From JAVBWI01 sp036677445 (GTDB lineage Bacteria > Bacillota > Clostridia > Christensenellales > CAG-138), in contig JAVBWI010000026.1 in NCBI GenBank assembly GCA_036677445.1, positions 177,285-241,284 on the forward strand: a stretch of 64,000 nt of DNA, in the 5' to 3' direction. Under the pieces are notes generated by a model that was given only the letters and a program-made list of their open reading frames with translations, had not been told where the DNA came from and searched no databases. This document shows, piece after piece, positions 51,492 through 60,296 of the stretch (positions are counted from its first letter, which is position 1; each line of letters begins with the position of its first letter). The translations under genes and the position numbers were made by a program.

Positions 51492-53963
51492 ATGAACGTA
51501 TTTGAACGCTTTACGGAAGGCGCGCGCCGCGCGCTGGGGCTTGCGCAGGAAACCGCAAGGGAACTTGGGCACAACTATGTGGGTACCGAGCATTTGCTGC
51601 TGGGCTTGCTGCAGGCGGAGGACAGCCCCGCCAGCCGTGCGCTCGCACAGGCGGGCGTGGAATTGGAGGCGCTGCAGCGGCAGACAGAGCGGCTGGTCGG
51701 CCGCGGGGACTACCAGTTTACCGACAGCTTCGGCTATACGCCGCGTACGAAGAAGATCATTGAATTGAGTCTGTACGAAGCAAAAACGCTGAACAACAGC
51801 TATATCGGCACGGAGCACCTGCTGCTTGCGCTTATCCGCGAGCGCGAGAGCGTAGCCGCGCGCATATTGCAGGATCTTGGCGTCGATCTTAACGAGCTGC
51901 GCAAAGCCATGCTCGAAGGAATGGCGGGCGAGGGCGGCGGCAAGTCCGGCGCCGCGCGCGGCGCCGGCAGCAAAGAAACGCCTACGCTGGATAAATTCGG
52001 AAAGGACCTGACCAAGCTAGCGCGCGACGGCGAGCTCGACCCCGTGATCGGCCGCGGCGACGAAATTGCGCGCATCATTCAGATACTAAGCCGCCGCACC
52101 AAGAACAACCCCGTATTGATCGGCGACCCCGGCGTGGGCAAATCCGCCATCATAGAGGGCCTGGCGCAGCGTATCGTTTCCGGGGATATTCCGGAAATAT
52201 TGAAGGATAAGCGCGTGGTCACGCTGGATCTTGGCGGCATGCTCGCGGGAACCAAATACCGCGGCGAGTTTGAAGAACGGATCAAAACCGCCATTGACGA
52301 ACTCAAAAACAGCGGCAACACCATACTCTTTATCGACGAGCTGCATACCATTGTGGGCGCGGGCGCATCGGAAGGGTCTGTGGACGCTTCCAACATATTA
52401 AAGCCCATGCTTGCGCGGGGCGAGATTCAGGTGGTGGGCGCCACCACGCTGGATGAGTACCGCAAGCATATCGAAAAGGACGCGGCGTTTGAGCGCCGGT
52501 TCCAGCCCGTGTCCGTGGGCGAGCCCACGCAGGATGAGGCAAAGCAGATACTTTTCGGCCTGCGCGACCGTTACGAGGCGCACCATAAGGCGCGCATTAC
52601 GGACGAGGCGGTCGAGGCGGCGGTGGAGCTTTCTAGCCGCTATATCTCCGACCGGTATTTGCCGGATAAGGCGATCGACCTGATGGACGAGGCCGCTTCT
52701 AAGGTGCGACTGCAGGCGTACGTTTCCCCGCCGGACCTGAAGGAGCTCGAAGCCAAAATCGAGGCCGCACGCAAGGAAAAAGAAGAAGCCGTCAACAACC
52801 AGAACTATGAACGCGCCGCACAGGTGCGCGATGCGGAACAGAAGCTCCGCAAGGAGATGGAGGATAAGCGCAAGGATTGGGAAGACGCCCGCAAGGAGCT
52901 CAAATGCGTCGTCACCGAGGAGGATGTCGCGCAGGTCGTCGCCGCGTGGACGGGTATTCCCGTCAAGAAGCTGACCGAGGATGAGAGCCAGCGCCTGCTG
53001 CATCTGGAGGATACGCTGCATGCCCGGCTCATCGGGCAGGAGGAGGCGGTCTCCGCCGTGGCGCGCGCGATACGCCGCGCGCGCGCGGGGCTGAAGGACC
53101 CCAAGCGCCCCATAGGCTCCTACATTTTCCTCGGCCCCACCGGCGTTGGCAAAACGGAGCTGACCAAAGCGCTCGCGGAAGCCATGTTCGGCGATGAGGA
53201 CGCCATGATCCGGCTGGATATGTCGGAATATATGGAGCCGCACTCCGTTTCCAAGCTGATGGGCTCCCCTCCGGGGTATGTCGGCTATGACGACGGCGGC
53301 CAGCTTACCGAAAAGGTGCGCAGGAAGCCATATGCCGTGATACTCTTTGACGAGATCGAAAAAGCGCACCCGGACGTGTTCAACGCGCTGCTGCAGATAC
53401 TGGAGGACGGCCGTTTAACGGACAGCAAGGGCCGCGTGGTGAGCTTTAAGAACACAATTCTCATCATGACCTCCAACGTCGGCGCAAGCAGACTGAATAA
53501 GTCCAACCGCCTGGGCTTCGGCACAGACGACAACGCGTCGGTGAGCAATTACGAGCGCATGAAGGAGACTATGCTCGAAGAGCTTAGGCGCACCTTCCGG
53601 CCGGAATTCCTCAACCGTGTGGATGAGATCATACTCTTCCACTCGCTGGAAAAGGATCAGACGCTGGAGATTGTCAAGCTGATGCTCAAGAGCGTGGTGC
53701 ACAGGCTGGGTGAGCGCGGAATAACGCTTTCCGTAGCGCCGGAGGTGGAATCTTACCTTGCCGAATCCGGTTTTGACCCGACGTATGGCGCGCGCCCGCT
53801 GCGCAGGGCGATCCAGCATCAGGTGGAAGACAGCCTGAGCGAGGAGATACTTTCCGGCCGCATACAGCTTGGCGACAGCGTGCAGGCGGTCATGCAGGAG
53901 GGAAAGCTGCGCTGGGTGAAGAAAGAAACCGCGCCTCAAGCGGCGATCGCGGAAGAGGCATAG
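51492..53963 (+). CDS. clpC: ATP-dependent Clp protease ATP-binding subunit ClpC
   Basis: Hsp100 unfoldase for ClpP, recognising arginine-phosphorylated proteins. The 823 residues carry two N-terminal Clp_N repeats, AAA-1 with GDPGVGKSAIIEGL, a middle domain with the UVR-like NNQNYERAAQVRDAEQ, AAA-2 with GPTGVGKTELTKAL and the D2-small C-terminus. The ClpP-binding loop region and arginine fingers are as expected. ATG 51492 follows AGAGGTG by six bases. It ends the ctsR operon and is followed by the hairpin tract. Confidence 0.97.
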   Translation: MNVFERFTEGARRALGLAQETARELGHNYVGTEHLLLGLLQAEDSPASRALAQAGVELEALQRQTERLVGRGDYQFTDSFGYTPRTKKIIELSLYEAKTLNNSYIGTEHLLLALIRERESVAARILQDLGVDLNELRKAMLEGMAGEGGGKSGAARGAGSKETPTLDKFGKDLTKLARDGELDPVIGRGDEIARIIQILSRRTKNNPVLIGDPGVGKSAIIEGLAQRIVSGDIPEILKDKRVVTLDLGGMLAGTKYRGEFEERIKTAIDELKNSGNTILFIDELHTIVGAGASEGSVDASNILKPMLARGEIQVVGATTLDEYRKHIEKDAAFERRFQPVSVGEPTQDEAKQILFGLRDRYEAHHKARITDEAVEAAVELSSRYISDRYLPDKAIDLMDEAASKVRLQAYVSPPDLKELEAKIEAARKEKEEAVNNQNYERAAQVRDAEQKLRKEMEDKRKDWEDARKELKCVVTEEDVAQVVAAWTGIPVKKLTEDESQRLLHLEDTLHARLIGQEEAVSAVARAIRRARAGLKDPKRPIGSYIFLGPTGVGKTELTKALAEAMFGDEDAMIRLDMSEYMEPHSVSKLMGSPPGYVGYDDGGQLTEKVRRKPYAVILFDEIEKAHPDVFNALLQILEDGRLTDSKGRVVSFKNTILIMTSNVGASRLNKSNRLGFGTDDNASVSNYERMKETMLEELRRTFRPEFLNRVDEIILFHSLEKDQTLEIVKLMLKSVVHRLGERGITLSVAPEVESYLAESGFDPTYGARPLRRAIQHQVEDSLSEEILSGRIQLGDSVQAVMQEGKLRWVKKETAPQAAIAEEA

Positions 53964-53972
53964 AGCGGGAGG

Positions 53973-54105
53973 CCACTGATAAAGTCCTTGGACTTTATCA
54001 GTGGGGTTTCTGTAGGTTAGAATGCCGCTTATGGCGGCATTCTCCCGCAAATTCGGCGAGTGAATCGCCGAATTTGAATGGGTGTGGGGGATTTTGATCC
54101 CCCAC
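53973..54105. repeat. Tract of consecutive hairpins, array B
   Basis: Four perfect inverted repeats lie end to end after clpC: CCACTGATAAAGTCC/GGACTTTATCAGTGG (53973-54004, 15-base stem, two-base loop), AGAATGCCGC/GCGGCATTCT (54019-54043), CAAATTCGGCGA/TCGCCGAATTTG (54048-54076) and GTGGGGGAT/ATCCCCCAC (54084-54105). A fifth hairpin, the terminator at 54136, follows. None but the last has a T-run. The third module resembles the GTCATTTTCGGCG hairpin of the array after ppdK. Confidence 0.8.
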
Positions 54106-54135
54106 GCCCTCTGATAAGGGATTTGGCAGCAAGCT

Positions 54136-54170
54136 GAGGCCCCCGAACCATCGGTTCGGGGGCCTCTTTG
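54136..54170 (+). terminator. Terminator of the ctsR-clpC operon
   Basis: GAGGCCCCCGAACC and GGTTCGGGGGCCTC with a three-base loop, a 14-base perfect stem, followed by TTTGTT. The stem may also stop the convergent rpsI transcript. Confidence 0.9.
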
Positions 54171-54188
54171 TTGATAAATTGCTGAAGA

Positions 54189-54581
54189 TTAACGCTTGGA
54201 GAACTGGGGCGCGCGGCGGGCGGCTTTGAGGCCGTACTTTTTGCGCTCCTTCATTCTCGGGTCGCGGGTGAGATAACCGGCCTTTTTGAGTGCGGGCCGG
54301 AGTTCCGGGTTCGCAATCAGAAGAGCGCGGGCGATGCCGTGGCGGATTGCGCCGGCCTGGCCGGTGGTGCCGCCGCCGATGACGTTGACCTTCACGTCGA
54401 ACTTGCTCAGGGTATCGGTGAGCACCATGGGTGCGCGCACGATCATCTTGAGAGTTTCGAGGCCGAAGTATTCTTCCACGTCACGCTTGTTGACGGTGAT
54501 GTTGCCCGTGCCGGGAAGCAGACGAACGCGGGCGATGGACTTCTTGCGCCTTCCGGTGCCGAGATACTGAACCTGTGCCAT
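54189..54581 (-). CDS. rpsI: 30S ribosomal protein S9
   Basis: Component of the small subunit head whose C-terminal tail reaches the P-site tRNA. The 130 residues have GTGRRKKSIARVRLLPG at the start, GGGTTGQAGAIRHGIARAL in the middle and the strictly conserved C-terminal RAPQFSKR. It is cotranscribed with rplM 21 bases upstream. Confidence 0.98.
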   Translation of the reverse strand: MAQVQYLGTGRRKKSIARVRLLPGTGNITVNKRDVEEYFGLETLKMIVRAPMVLTDTLSKFDVKVNVIGGGTTGQAGAIRHGIARALLIANPELRPALKKAGYLTRDPRMKERKKYGLKAARRAPQFSKR

Positions 54582-54602
54582 TTGCGTTTATCCCTCCCTT
54601 TC

Positions 54603-55034
54603 TTATTTGAGCTTCAATGCCTGGGGCTTCTGCGCGGCATTCTCATGCTCGGGGCCGGCGTATACGCGCAGCTTGGTGAGCATTTGACGGCCGAGGGGGC
54701 CCTTGGGCATCATGCGGCGAATAGATTCATACACAGCGAATTCCGGCTTCTGCTGCATCAGGAGACGATAGCTCGTTTCCTTCAGGCCGCCGGGATAACC
54801 GGTGTGATGGTAATACTTCTTTTGATCCAGCTTTCTGCCGGTGAGCACGACCTTGCCGGCGTTTACGATAATCACATGATCGCCGGTATCGACGTGCGGT
54901 GTGTATATGGGCTTATGCTTTCCCCTGAGGATTGCGGCAACCTGGGAAGACAGACGGCCGAGCACCATACCTTCTGCGTCCACAATGTACCAATTCCTCT
55001 GGAGTGATTCGCCCTTTGCCATATAGGTTTTCAT
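54603..55034 (-). CDS. rplM: 50S ribosomal protein L13
   Basis: Early-assembling large-subunit protein of 143 residues with WYIVDAEGMVLGRLSSQVA, GDHVIIVNAGKVVLTGRK and the HTGYPGGLKE signature. GGGAGGAGCGCC precedes the ATG. The roughly 100-base leader (55035-55134) may contain a ribosomal-protein leader structure, as known in Bacillus, but I could not confirm one. Confidence 0.98.
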   Translation of the reverse strand: MKTYMAKGESLQRNWYIVDAEGMVLGRLSSQVAAILRGKHKPIYTPHVDTGDHVIIVNAGKVVLTGRKLDQKKYYHHTGYPGGLKETSYRLLMQQKPEFAVYESIRRMMPKGPLGRQMLTKLRVYAGPEHENAAQKPQALKLK

Positions 55035-55140
55035 GGCGCTCCTCCCAACGAATTATCAGAATGATTGATGTGGCGACGCTTGTACGCCTTGCTTCCGGGG
55101 CGGGCCGCATGACGCCTACCTTATCGAACACACCTGAAAC

Positions 55141-55170
55141 AGTGTAGCAAACAAAGAGGCGGCGTGTCAA
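55141..55170 (-). promoter_or_regulatory. Promoter of rplM-rpsI
   Basis: Minus strand: consensus TTGACA (55170-55165), 18-base spacer and TACACT (55146-55141). Confidence 0.8.
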
Positions 55171-55203
55171 GGGAAAGTTCAGAAAATCACCGAAAAGCAG
55201 GCG

Positions 55204-55246
55204 GAAAATGGCCGACGGCCATGCTTCCCTGACCGTCGGCCGTTTT
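55204..55246 (-). terminator. Terminator of the ABC importer genes
   Basis: GGCCGACGG (55210-55218) and CCGTCGGCC (55233-55241) with T-runs outside on both strands. It separates the permease gene from the rplM promoter. Confidence 0.85.
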
Positions 55247-55262
55247 TGCATGCGCGGGAAAA

Positions 55263-56072
55263 CTATGGTTTCCAGCGCACCATCTTTTTTTCAAAATACG
55301 CCACCACATAATACATCAGCGCGGCGAGCGCGCACAGCAGGATGATGCTGGCCATTACGAGATTCAATTGGAACACCTGGCCGCCATACACAATCAAATA
55401 TCCTAAACCCGCTTTGGAAACGAGGTATTCGCCTACGATCACGCCCACCCAGCTCATGCCCACGCTGATCTTGAGCGCGGCCATCATGGTGGGGATGGAA
55501 GCGGGCAGCACCACCTTGGCGAAAATCTGTACCTTGGTGGCGCCAAGCGTGCGCATAAGCAGCTGCTTTTCCTCGCTGATCTCCAAAAAGCCGGTCAGTA
55601 CGGTCAGTATGGTGACCACCAGCGATATGAGCAGCCCCATCGCGATGATGGAGCCGGTCGACGCGCCGATCCATACGATGAGTATGGGGCCGAGCGCAAT
55701 CTTGGGCAGCGCGTTCAATACCACAAGATACGGGTCGAGTATTTTATTTACTGTCGGGCTCCACCACAGCACAATGGCGATGGCTATGCCAAGCAGCGTG
55801 CCCAGCAGGAAGCCCACCACCGTCTCGTAAAGCGTGATGCCGATGTGCATAAACAAGGAGCCGTCCCGATAAAGAGAACCGATTGTATCGATGATTCGGC
55901 TGGGGCTGCTGGTGATGAAGGGGTCGATCCACCCTTGCTGCGCCGCAATTTCCCATAACAGAAAAATACCTGCGAGCAGCGCGTAGCGCATGGCTACGAC
56001 GAACGCATGATGCCGCCTGAGGCGCTTCAGGTAGATGAGATGTTCCGCGCTGCCCACTGCTTCATTTAACAT
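55263..56072 (-). CDS. ABC transporter permease (SsuC/TauC/ThiX type)
   Basis: Membrane subunit of 269 residues with about six hydrophobic helices. The EAA motif appears as LMRTLGATKVQIFAKVVLPASIPTMMAALKIS. The family imports sulfonates, taurine, nitrate, or thiamine-precursor pyrimidines. It overlaps the ATPase gene by 11 bases. No substrate-binding protein gene is adjacent, so the substrate cannot be assigned. Confidence 0.88.
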   Translation of the reverse strand: MLNEAVGSAEHLIYLKRLRRHHAFVVAMRYALLAGIFLLWEIAAQQGWIDPFITSSPSRIIDTIGSLYRDGSLFMHIGITLYETVVGFLLGTLLGIAIAIVLWWSPTVNKILDPYLVVLNALPKIALGPILIVWIGASTGSIIAMGLLISLVVTILTVLTGFLEISEEKQLLMRTLGATKVQIFAKVVLPASIPTMMAALKISVGMSWVGVIVGEYLVSKAGLGYLIVYGGQVFQLNLVMASIILLCALAALMYYVVAYFEKKMVRWKP

Positions 56073-56832
56073 ACGTATCCAGCTCCTTCCAAATCAAATC
56101 AAAATAGTCGTGAAACTCCGGCGCGTTGCGCCGTGCGATGGGGGTGGGCGGCGCGCTCAATTGAATAGTCAGTTCTCGTTTTATGCGCGCGGGGCGCTCG
56201 GTAAACACAATGATACGGTCCGCCATGGAGATTGCCTCCGCAATGTCGTGCGTGACGAGCAGGGCCGTCTTGTGCTCCTGCTTGATGATGCGGTGCATCT
56301 CATCCGAGGCGCGAAGCCGCGTTTGGTAATCCAGCGCCGAAAAAGGCTCGTCAAGCAGCAGCAAGTCGGGGTCAAACGCCAGGGTGCGAATAAGCGATAC
56401 CTTCTGGCGCATGCCTCCGGAAAGCTGTCGGGGATAATGATGCCGGAACTCCTCCAGTCCATAGGTGGATAAAAGTGTAAGCGCACGCGCGCGGGTTTCG
56501 TCGTTGAGAATATGCTTGACCTCCAGACCGAGCAGTATATTCCCTTCAATATCACGCCAGTCCAGCAAATGGTCACGCTGCAGCATGTAGCCTATTCCCT
56601 GCCCGGGCGCGGTCACCTCCTGCCCCTTTAGGCGAACGCTGCCGGAGGAGGGCTTGATGAGCCCGCACAAAATGCTGAGCATGGATGTCTTGCCGCAGCC
56701 CGAGGGCCCGACGATGGCGACGAATTCCCCCTCCCGTATGGTCATGTTCAGCATATCTATTGCCAGCGTTTCCGCATGAAGTTCGTGATAAGTGAGGCGT
56801 ATATCCTTTAGTTCCACGATGATCGGCTCCAT
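56062..56832 (-). CDS. ABC transporter ATP-binding protein (SsuB/TauB type)
   Basis: ATPase of 256 residues with Walker A GPSGCGKTSML, signature LSGGMRQKVSLIRTLAFDP, Walker B LLLLDEPFSALD and the H-loop LLVTHDIAEA. AGGAGG lies six bases before the ATG at 56832; the open frame to 56910 has no binding site. It is the first gene of the two-gene importer unit. No thiamine or other riboswitch was recognised in its leader. Confidence 0.9.
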   Translation of the reverse strand: MEPIIVELKDIRLTYHELHAETLAIDMLNMTIREGEFVAIVGPSGCGKTSMLSILCGLIKPSSGSVRLKGQEVTAPGQGIGYMLQRDHLLDWRDIEGNILLGLEVKHILNDETRARALTLLSTYGLEEFRHHYPRQLSGGMRQKVSLIRTLAFDPDLLLLDEPFSALDYQTRLRASDEMHRIIKQEHKTALLVTHDIAEAISMADRIIVFTERPARIKRELTIQLSAPPTPIARRNAPEFHDYFDLIWKELDTYVK

Positions 56833-56998
56833 GTGCCGCCTCCTTAAAGTACATGATATTTCAAAGTATTCTAAAGCGAGGCAAGGAGTGAACGGCACGT
56901 TTTGCCTCAAGCCGCCGTATTGATATAGAAGGACGGATCAGAGTGGCGGGATTGCGCCGCAAATTGAACGCGGCTGAACAGGCGGGAGGGCTTAATCT

Positions 56999-57205
56999 AT
57001 GCTGTGGTGGAAATGGTGCTGCAGAAGAGCAGCCGAATATGAATGCGTTCGCCACCGAAAGCGCAGGGCACGCCGGGATTTTGTAGGTACGGTGCTCATT
57101 ATCGCGGCGATATTGGTGCTGGTGTGCTGCCTGCCGGCCTGGATCATCGCCATTATGGTGTGCGCGACGCTCATCGGCCTTGCAGTGATTTGGTTCTTCG
57201 CATAA
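56999..57205 (+). CDS. Small membrane protein, function unknown
   Basis: A 68-residue ORF starting ten bases after GGGAGG. The first 28 residues are basic and Cys/Trp-rich (MLWWKWCCRRAAEYE, then RHRKRRARRD); the rest forms two hydrophobic helices (FVGTVLIIAAILVLVCCLP and WIIAIMVCATLIGLAVIWFF). This positive-inside hairpin resembles small Clostridia membrane proteins, but I cannot name a family. It lies between two minus-strand units and ends at the rpmB terminator. Confidence 0.6.
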   Translation: MLWWKWCCRRAAEYECVRHRKRRARRDFVGTVLIIAAILVLVCCLPAWIIAIMVCATLIGLAVIWFFA

Positions 57206-57260
57206 CAGCATAAAGCGTTTTCTGCAAACCGCAGAACAGGGTGAAAGCCGTTTGCAAAGC

Positions 57261-57291
57261 AAAATAAAAAAGGATGCAAAGCTGCATCCTT
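57261..57291 (-). terminator. Terminator of rpmB
   Basis: AAGGATGCA/TGCATCCTT with a four-base loop (57270-57291), followed on the minus strand by a long T-rich run. T-runs on both sides make it bidirectional. Confidence 0.92.
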
Positions 57292-57312
57292 TTATTTGCG
57301 CTGTTTTCCTTA

Positions 57313-57504
57313 TTAGACGCTGCGGGCGACCTTGCCAGAACGGAGGCAACGGGTGCAGACATCCATCTTGCGCGGCGCACCATCAACCAACACATGCACG
57401 CGCTGCACATTAGGTGCCCAGGCGCGCTTTGTCTTACGGTTGGAGTGACTCACCAAATTGCCGGACATGGTGCCCTTTTTGCATACTTCGCAATATTTAC
57501 CCAT
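57313..57504 (-). CDS. rpmB: 50S ribosomal protein L28 (zinc-binding form)
   Basis: The 63 residues begin MGKYCEVCKKGTMSGN and contain TKRAWAPNVQRVHV and CTRCLRSGKV. The two CxxC pairs show the zinc-containing form. AAGGAGGTG precedes ATG 57504; the seven extra codons to 57525 would cover this site. Monocistronic with its own promoter. Confidence 0.97.
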   Translation of the reverse strand: MGKYCEVCKKGTMSGNLVSHSNRKTKRAWAPNVQRVHVLVDGAPRKMDVCTRCLRSGKVARSV

Positions 57505-57559
57505 TCTGTTACACCTCCTTGCCATGCGATACCGCTAACGATTAAAATCAAACAAACGT

Positions 57560-57588
57560 ATTCTACCATCTGAAGTTTTGTTTTGCAA
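57560..57588 (-). promoter_or_regulatory. Promoter of rpmB
   Basis: Minus strand: TTGCAA (57588-57583), 17-base spacer and TAGAAT (57565-57560). The -35 box lies inside the first copy of the 27-base direct repeat. Confidence 0.75.
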
Positions 57589-57665
57589 GAAGAATTTGCA
57601 CGACAGCCGTGTGAAGACCGAAATGATCCGGCCTGGGGCTGAAGTTTTGTTTTGCAAGAAGAATT
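57570..57665. repeat. 27-base perfect direct repeat upstream of rpmB
   Basis: Positions 57570-57596 and 57639-57665 are identical (starting CTGAAGTTTTG, ending AAGAAGAATT) and spaced 69 bases apart. Each copy contains the TTGCAA hexamer that serves as -35 of the rpmB promoter; only the copy next to rpmB has a -10 box. Confidence 0.9.
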
Positions 57666-57689
57666 CGCCGGCAAATCAAAACAATCGAA

Positions 57690-58151
57690 TCAATGCATTC
57701 GAGGGAAACCGGTCTGGCGCAGCGCCTCATACAGCACAACGGCCACAGCATTGGATAGATTGAGCGAGCGAAGGCCCTCGCCCATGGGGATACGTACGGC
57801 GTCCTGCGCGCGCCGGTCCAGCAGCGCTTGCGGGAGGCCCGCCGTCTCCTTTCCGAATACCAGAATATCCCCGTCCCGGTATGCTGCATTCGCATAACAC
57901 TGCTTCGCACGGGTGGAACACAGAAAAAAACGTCCGTCAGGAAATTGTCGCTCCACTTCCTCAAAGCTGTCATGATAGCGAATATCCAGGCAGTGCCAAT
58001 AATCCAGCCCCGCGCGCTTTAGCTGCCTGTCATCCACCGAAAACCCCAGCGGGCGCACCAAATGCAACACGCTCCCCGTCACCGCACAGGTGCGGGAAAT
58101 GTTGCCGGTATTTTGCGGGATCTCCGGCTCGACCAGTACAACATGGAACAT
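57690..58151 (-). CDS. trmL: tRNA (cytidine/uridine-34-2'-O)-methyltransferase TrmL
   Basis: SPOUT-class methyltransferase modifying the wobble base of leucine tRNAs. The 153 residues include the N-terminal FHVVLVEPEIPQNTGNISRTCAVTG, the middle LVFGKETAGLPQALLD and the knot motif VRIPMGEGLRSLNLSNAVAVVLYEALRQ. All are intact. It reads away from the VanW gene and towards rpmB. Confidence 0.96.
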   Translation of the reverse strand: MFHVVLVEPEIPQNTGNISRTCAVTGSVLHLVRPLGFSVDDRQLKRAGLDYWHCLDIRYHDSFEEVERQFPDGRFFLCSTRAKQCYANAAYRDGDILVFGKETAGLPQALLDRRAQDAVRIPMGEGLRSLNLSNAVAVVLYEALRQTGFPRMH

Positions 58152-58291
58152 GTGCCTCTCCTTGTGCGGAAAATCTGCGTCTATCCACTAAACGCTGTAA
58201 ACGCTATGGATAGTGGCTGCATGGGTATTTTAGCACGCCATATAGAATTTGCAAATATTCTAGAAACATTTGGCGGCATTGACGCGGAATG

Positions 58292-58321
58292 TTGCAGGCG
58301 GCAAACGGATTGGTGTATAAT
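58292..58321 (+). promoter_or_regulatory. Promoter of the VanW-type gene
   Basis: TTGCAG (58292-58297), an 18-base spacer and consensus TATAAT (58316-58321), about 60 bases before the start codon. Confidence 0.7.
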
Positions 58322-58380
58322 AATATAACGTTGCGGGTGAACCGAAACGATGAACAAGCAACCCGGATAAGGAGCAGGAA

Positions 58381-60189
58381 ATGGATCGAGACAAGCAAGG
58401 TCAGCGCCGCGCATATCAATCGGAGCAGGGGCCGCAGCTACCTAATTATATGAAACAGCCGATGGCGGCGGATTCGGTTGCCTCACACGGTGTATATATG
58501 GCTTCCCGCGGTACAAGCGGGAACGCTTCCCGTACATCAAACAGCACAGGGCGGGCGGCGCCGCAGGCAGGCCGCACCGGTGCATCCGGCTCGGGCGGAA
58601 ACGGCGGCAAACGTAAACAGAGGCCGACCCGCTCGCAAAAGTTTCTGCGTCTGGCGCTCATCGTGTTTGGCGCATTGCTTCTGGTGGTGGCGGGCATACT
58701 CCTGCTTTCGGGCGGAACGGAAGACCCGACCATGCTCGACTATATGCAAAACGGCACAAAGTTCCTGGACGGTATCAAGGTGGAAGGTATAGACGTAAGC
58801 GGATTGAGTCTGGAAGAAGCCAAGCCGCTTATAGAGCAGGCCGTTTCCGCAAAGCTGAACGGCGTGTCCGTCACATTGCAGCATGACGGCAACAGTTGGG
58901 CGTTCACGGCGGCGGATATGAGCCTGAGCGCCGATACGGACGACGTGCTCACACAGGCCATGGCGTATGGCAGGGAAGGCTCCTTAAGCGAGAATGCCGA
59001 GACGCGGGAGTCGTTGAAAACGCAGGGCAAAGCGTTCTTTGTGACGCTTAGCGCAAACCGCACGGCGCTTACCAACCGGCTCAATACCATTGCATCCGAG
59101 GCGAACACCGCGCCCATCGAACCGCACGCCGTACCGTCTCTCGACGAAAACAATGTGCAGAGCTTTGAATTTGTGGAGGGGCAGGACGGACTTACGCTCA
59201 ACGCGGAGTCCACGGCGGATATTATTGAAACGGCTCTGCGCGAGGGACGGTATCAGGATACGCTCGAACCGGTATTCGACCCCAGTTCCCCGACAATGAC
59301 GATGGACTTTATCAAGGAAAATACCAAGCGTATTTCCACCTATACAACGCGCTTTCGTCAAAGCAGCTCGGATGAGATTATAAAAAACCGCGTATTTAAT
59401 ATTAAAAAGGCGGCGGAACGAATCAACGGTTATGTGGTGCAGCCCAATGAGGAGTGGAGCTTTAACGGCTGGGTAGGCATGCGCACCAAAGCCGGCGGAT
59501 GGAAGGAAGCCAACGGCATCAGCGGCGGCAAGGAATATACGCTGCAGGCCGGCGGCGGCATCTGCCAGGTGAGCACAACGCTCTATAACGCGCTTCTGTG
59601 CGGCAATGTTCCCGTAACGGACCGCAAAGCGCATTCCATTCCTTCCGACTATGTGCCCAAGGGGCTGGATGCGACGGTGGACAGCAGCGGTATAGATTTG
59701 AAGTTCCAGAACGATACCGGCGCGCCGATGTATCTCTTCCTATATGTCACAAATGACCCGGAAAGCGACCGCTATCTCAATATTACGGTTTCGATATACG
59801 GTAAACCCTTGCCCGAAGGTGTTACCTACAAGACCCGCAGCGAGATCGTCGAGACGACTCCGCAAACCGAGATCAAATATACCGACGACCCTACCATACC
59901 CATCGGCTATCAGCTGCAAAGGGTAGCGGCGCACGACGGCTTTGTCGCCAAGGCCTACCGCGATAAATATGTCAACGGTAAGCTGGATAGTTCGGAATAC
60001 CTGTACCAGGATAAATATCGCGGCAACGAGGCGGAAATCAGCATTGGAACCGGGAATCCGCTGACCACGTCCATACCGGAGGGCGCGGTTCCCGCGGCGG
60101 GTGCAGCGCCCGTGGAAGGAGCCAACGGGGCGGCAAATCAAGGTAACGGGACTGACGATATCCCCAACCTGGATCAGTCGGCCGCATAA
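58381..60189 (+). CDS. VanW-family cell-wall-associated membrane protein
   Basis: The 602 residues have a cytosolic disordered start (1-85, rich in Ser, Arg, Gly, Gln), one membrane helix (about 90-108, LALIVFGALLLVVAGILLL), two putative peptidoglycan-binding modules (about 120-330, beginning GTKFLDGIKVEGIDVSGLSLEEAKPLIEQ), and a VanW domain (about 335-470) with YTTRFRQSS and QAGGGICQVSTTLYNALL. A G5-like beta region and a Pro/Ala/Gly tail follow. VanW proteins occur in many Gram-positives; no activity is established, and the link to vancomycin is historical. AAGGAGCAGGAA precedes the ATG. Confidence 0.88.
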   Translation: MDRDKQGQRRAYQSEQGPQLPNYMKQPMAADSVASHGVYMASRGTSGNASRTSNSTGRAAPQAGRTGASGSGGNGGKRKQRPTRSQKFLRLALIVFGALLLVVAGILLLSGGTEDPTMLDYMQNGTKFLDGIKVEGIDVSGLSLEEAKPLIEQAVSAKLNGVSVTLQHDGNSWAFTAADMSLSADTDDVLTQAMAYGREGSLSENAETRESLKTQGKAFFVTLSANRTALTNRLNTIASEANTAPIEPHAVPSLDENNVQSFEFVEGQDGLTLNAESTADIIETALREGRYQDTLEPVFDPSSPTMTMDFIKENTKRISTYTTRFRQSSSDEIIKNRVFNIKKAAERINGYVVQPNEEWSFNGWVGMRTKAGGWKEANGISGGKEYTLQAGGGICQVSTTLYNALLCGNVPVTDRKAHSIPSDYVPKGLDATVDSSGIDLKFQNDTGAPMYLFLYVTNDPESDRYLNITVSIYGKPLPEGVTYKTRSEIVETTPQTEIKYTDDPTIPIGYQLQRVAAHDGFVAKAYRDKYVNGKLDSSEYLYQDKYRGNEAEISIGTGNPLTTSIPEGAVPAAGAAPVEGANGAANQGNGTDDIPNLDQSAA

Positions 60190-60218
60190 CAAACGCATGG
60201 TTTAGGCAGGGCATTTGC

Positions 60219-60253
60219 GCCGCTTGACGTTTTTGCATCAAGCGGCGTTTTTT
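60219..60253 (+). terminator. Terminator after the VanW-type gene
   Basis: GCCGCTTGA and TCAAGCGGC around a ten-base loop, followed by GTTTTTT. Confidence 0.9.
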
Positions 60254-60296
60254 GAAGCCGAAGGGCGCAAAATAGCCGTTAAAGAAACGGTAACGG

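Noticed and set aside
56833..56998. Thiamine (TPP) riboswitch before the ABC importer
   Set aside because: I looked for the conserved CTGAGA and ACCTGA segments on the minus strand and did not find them.
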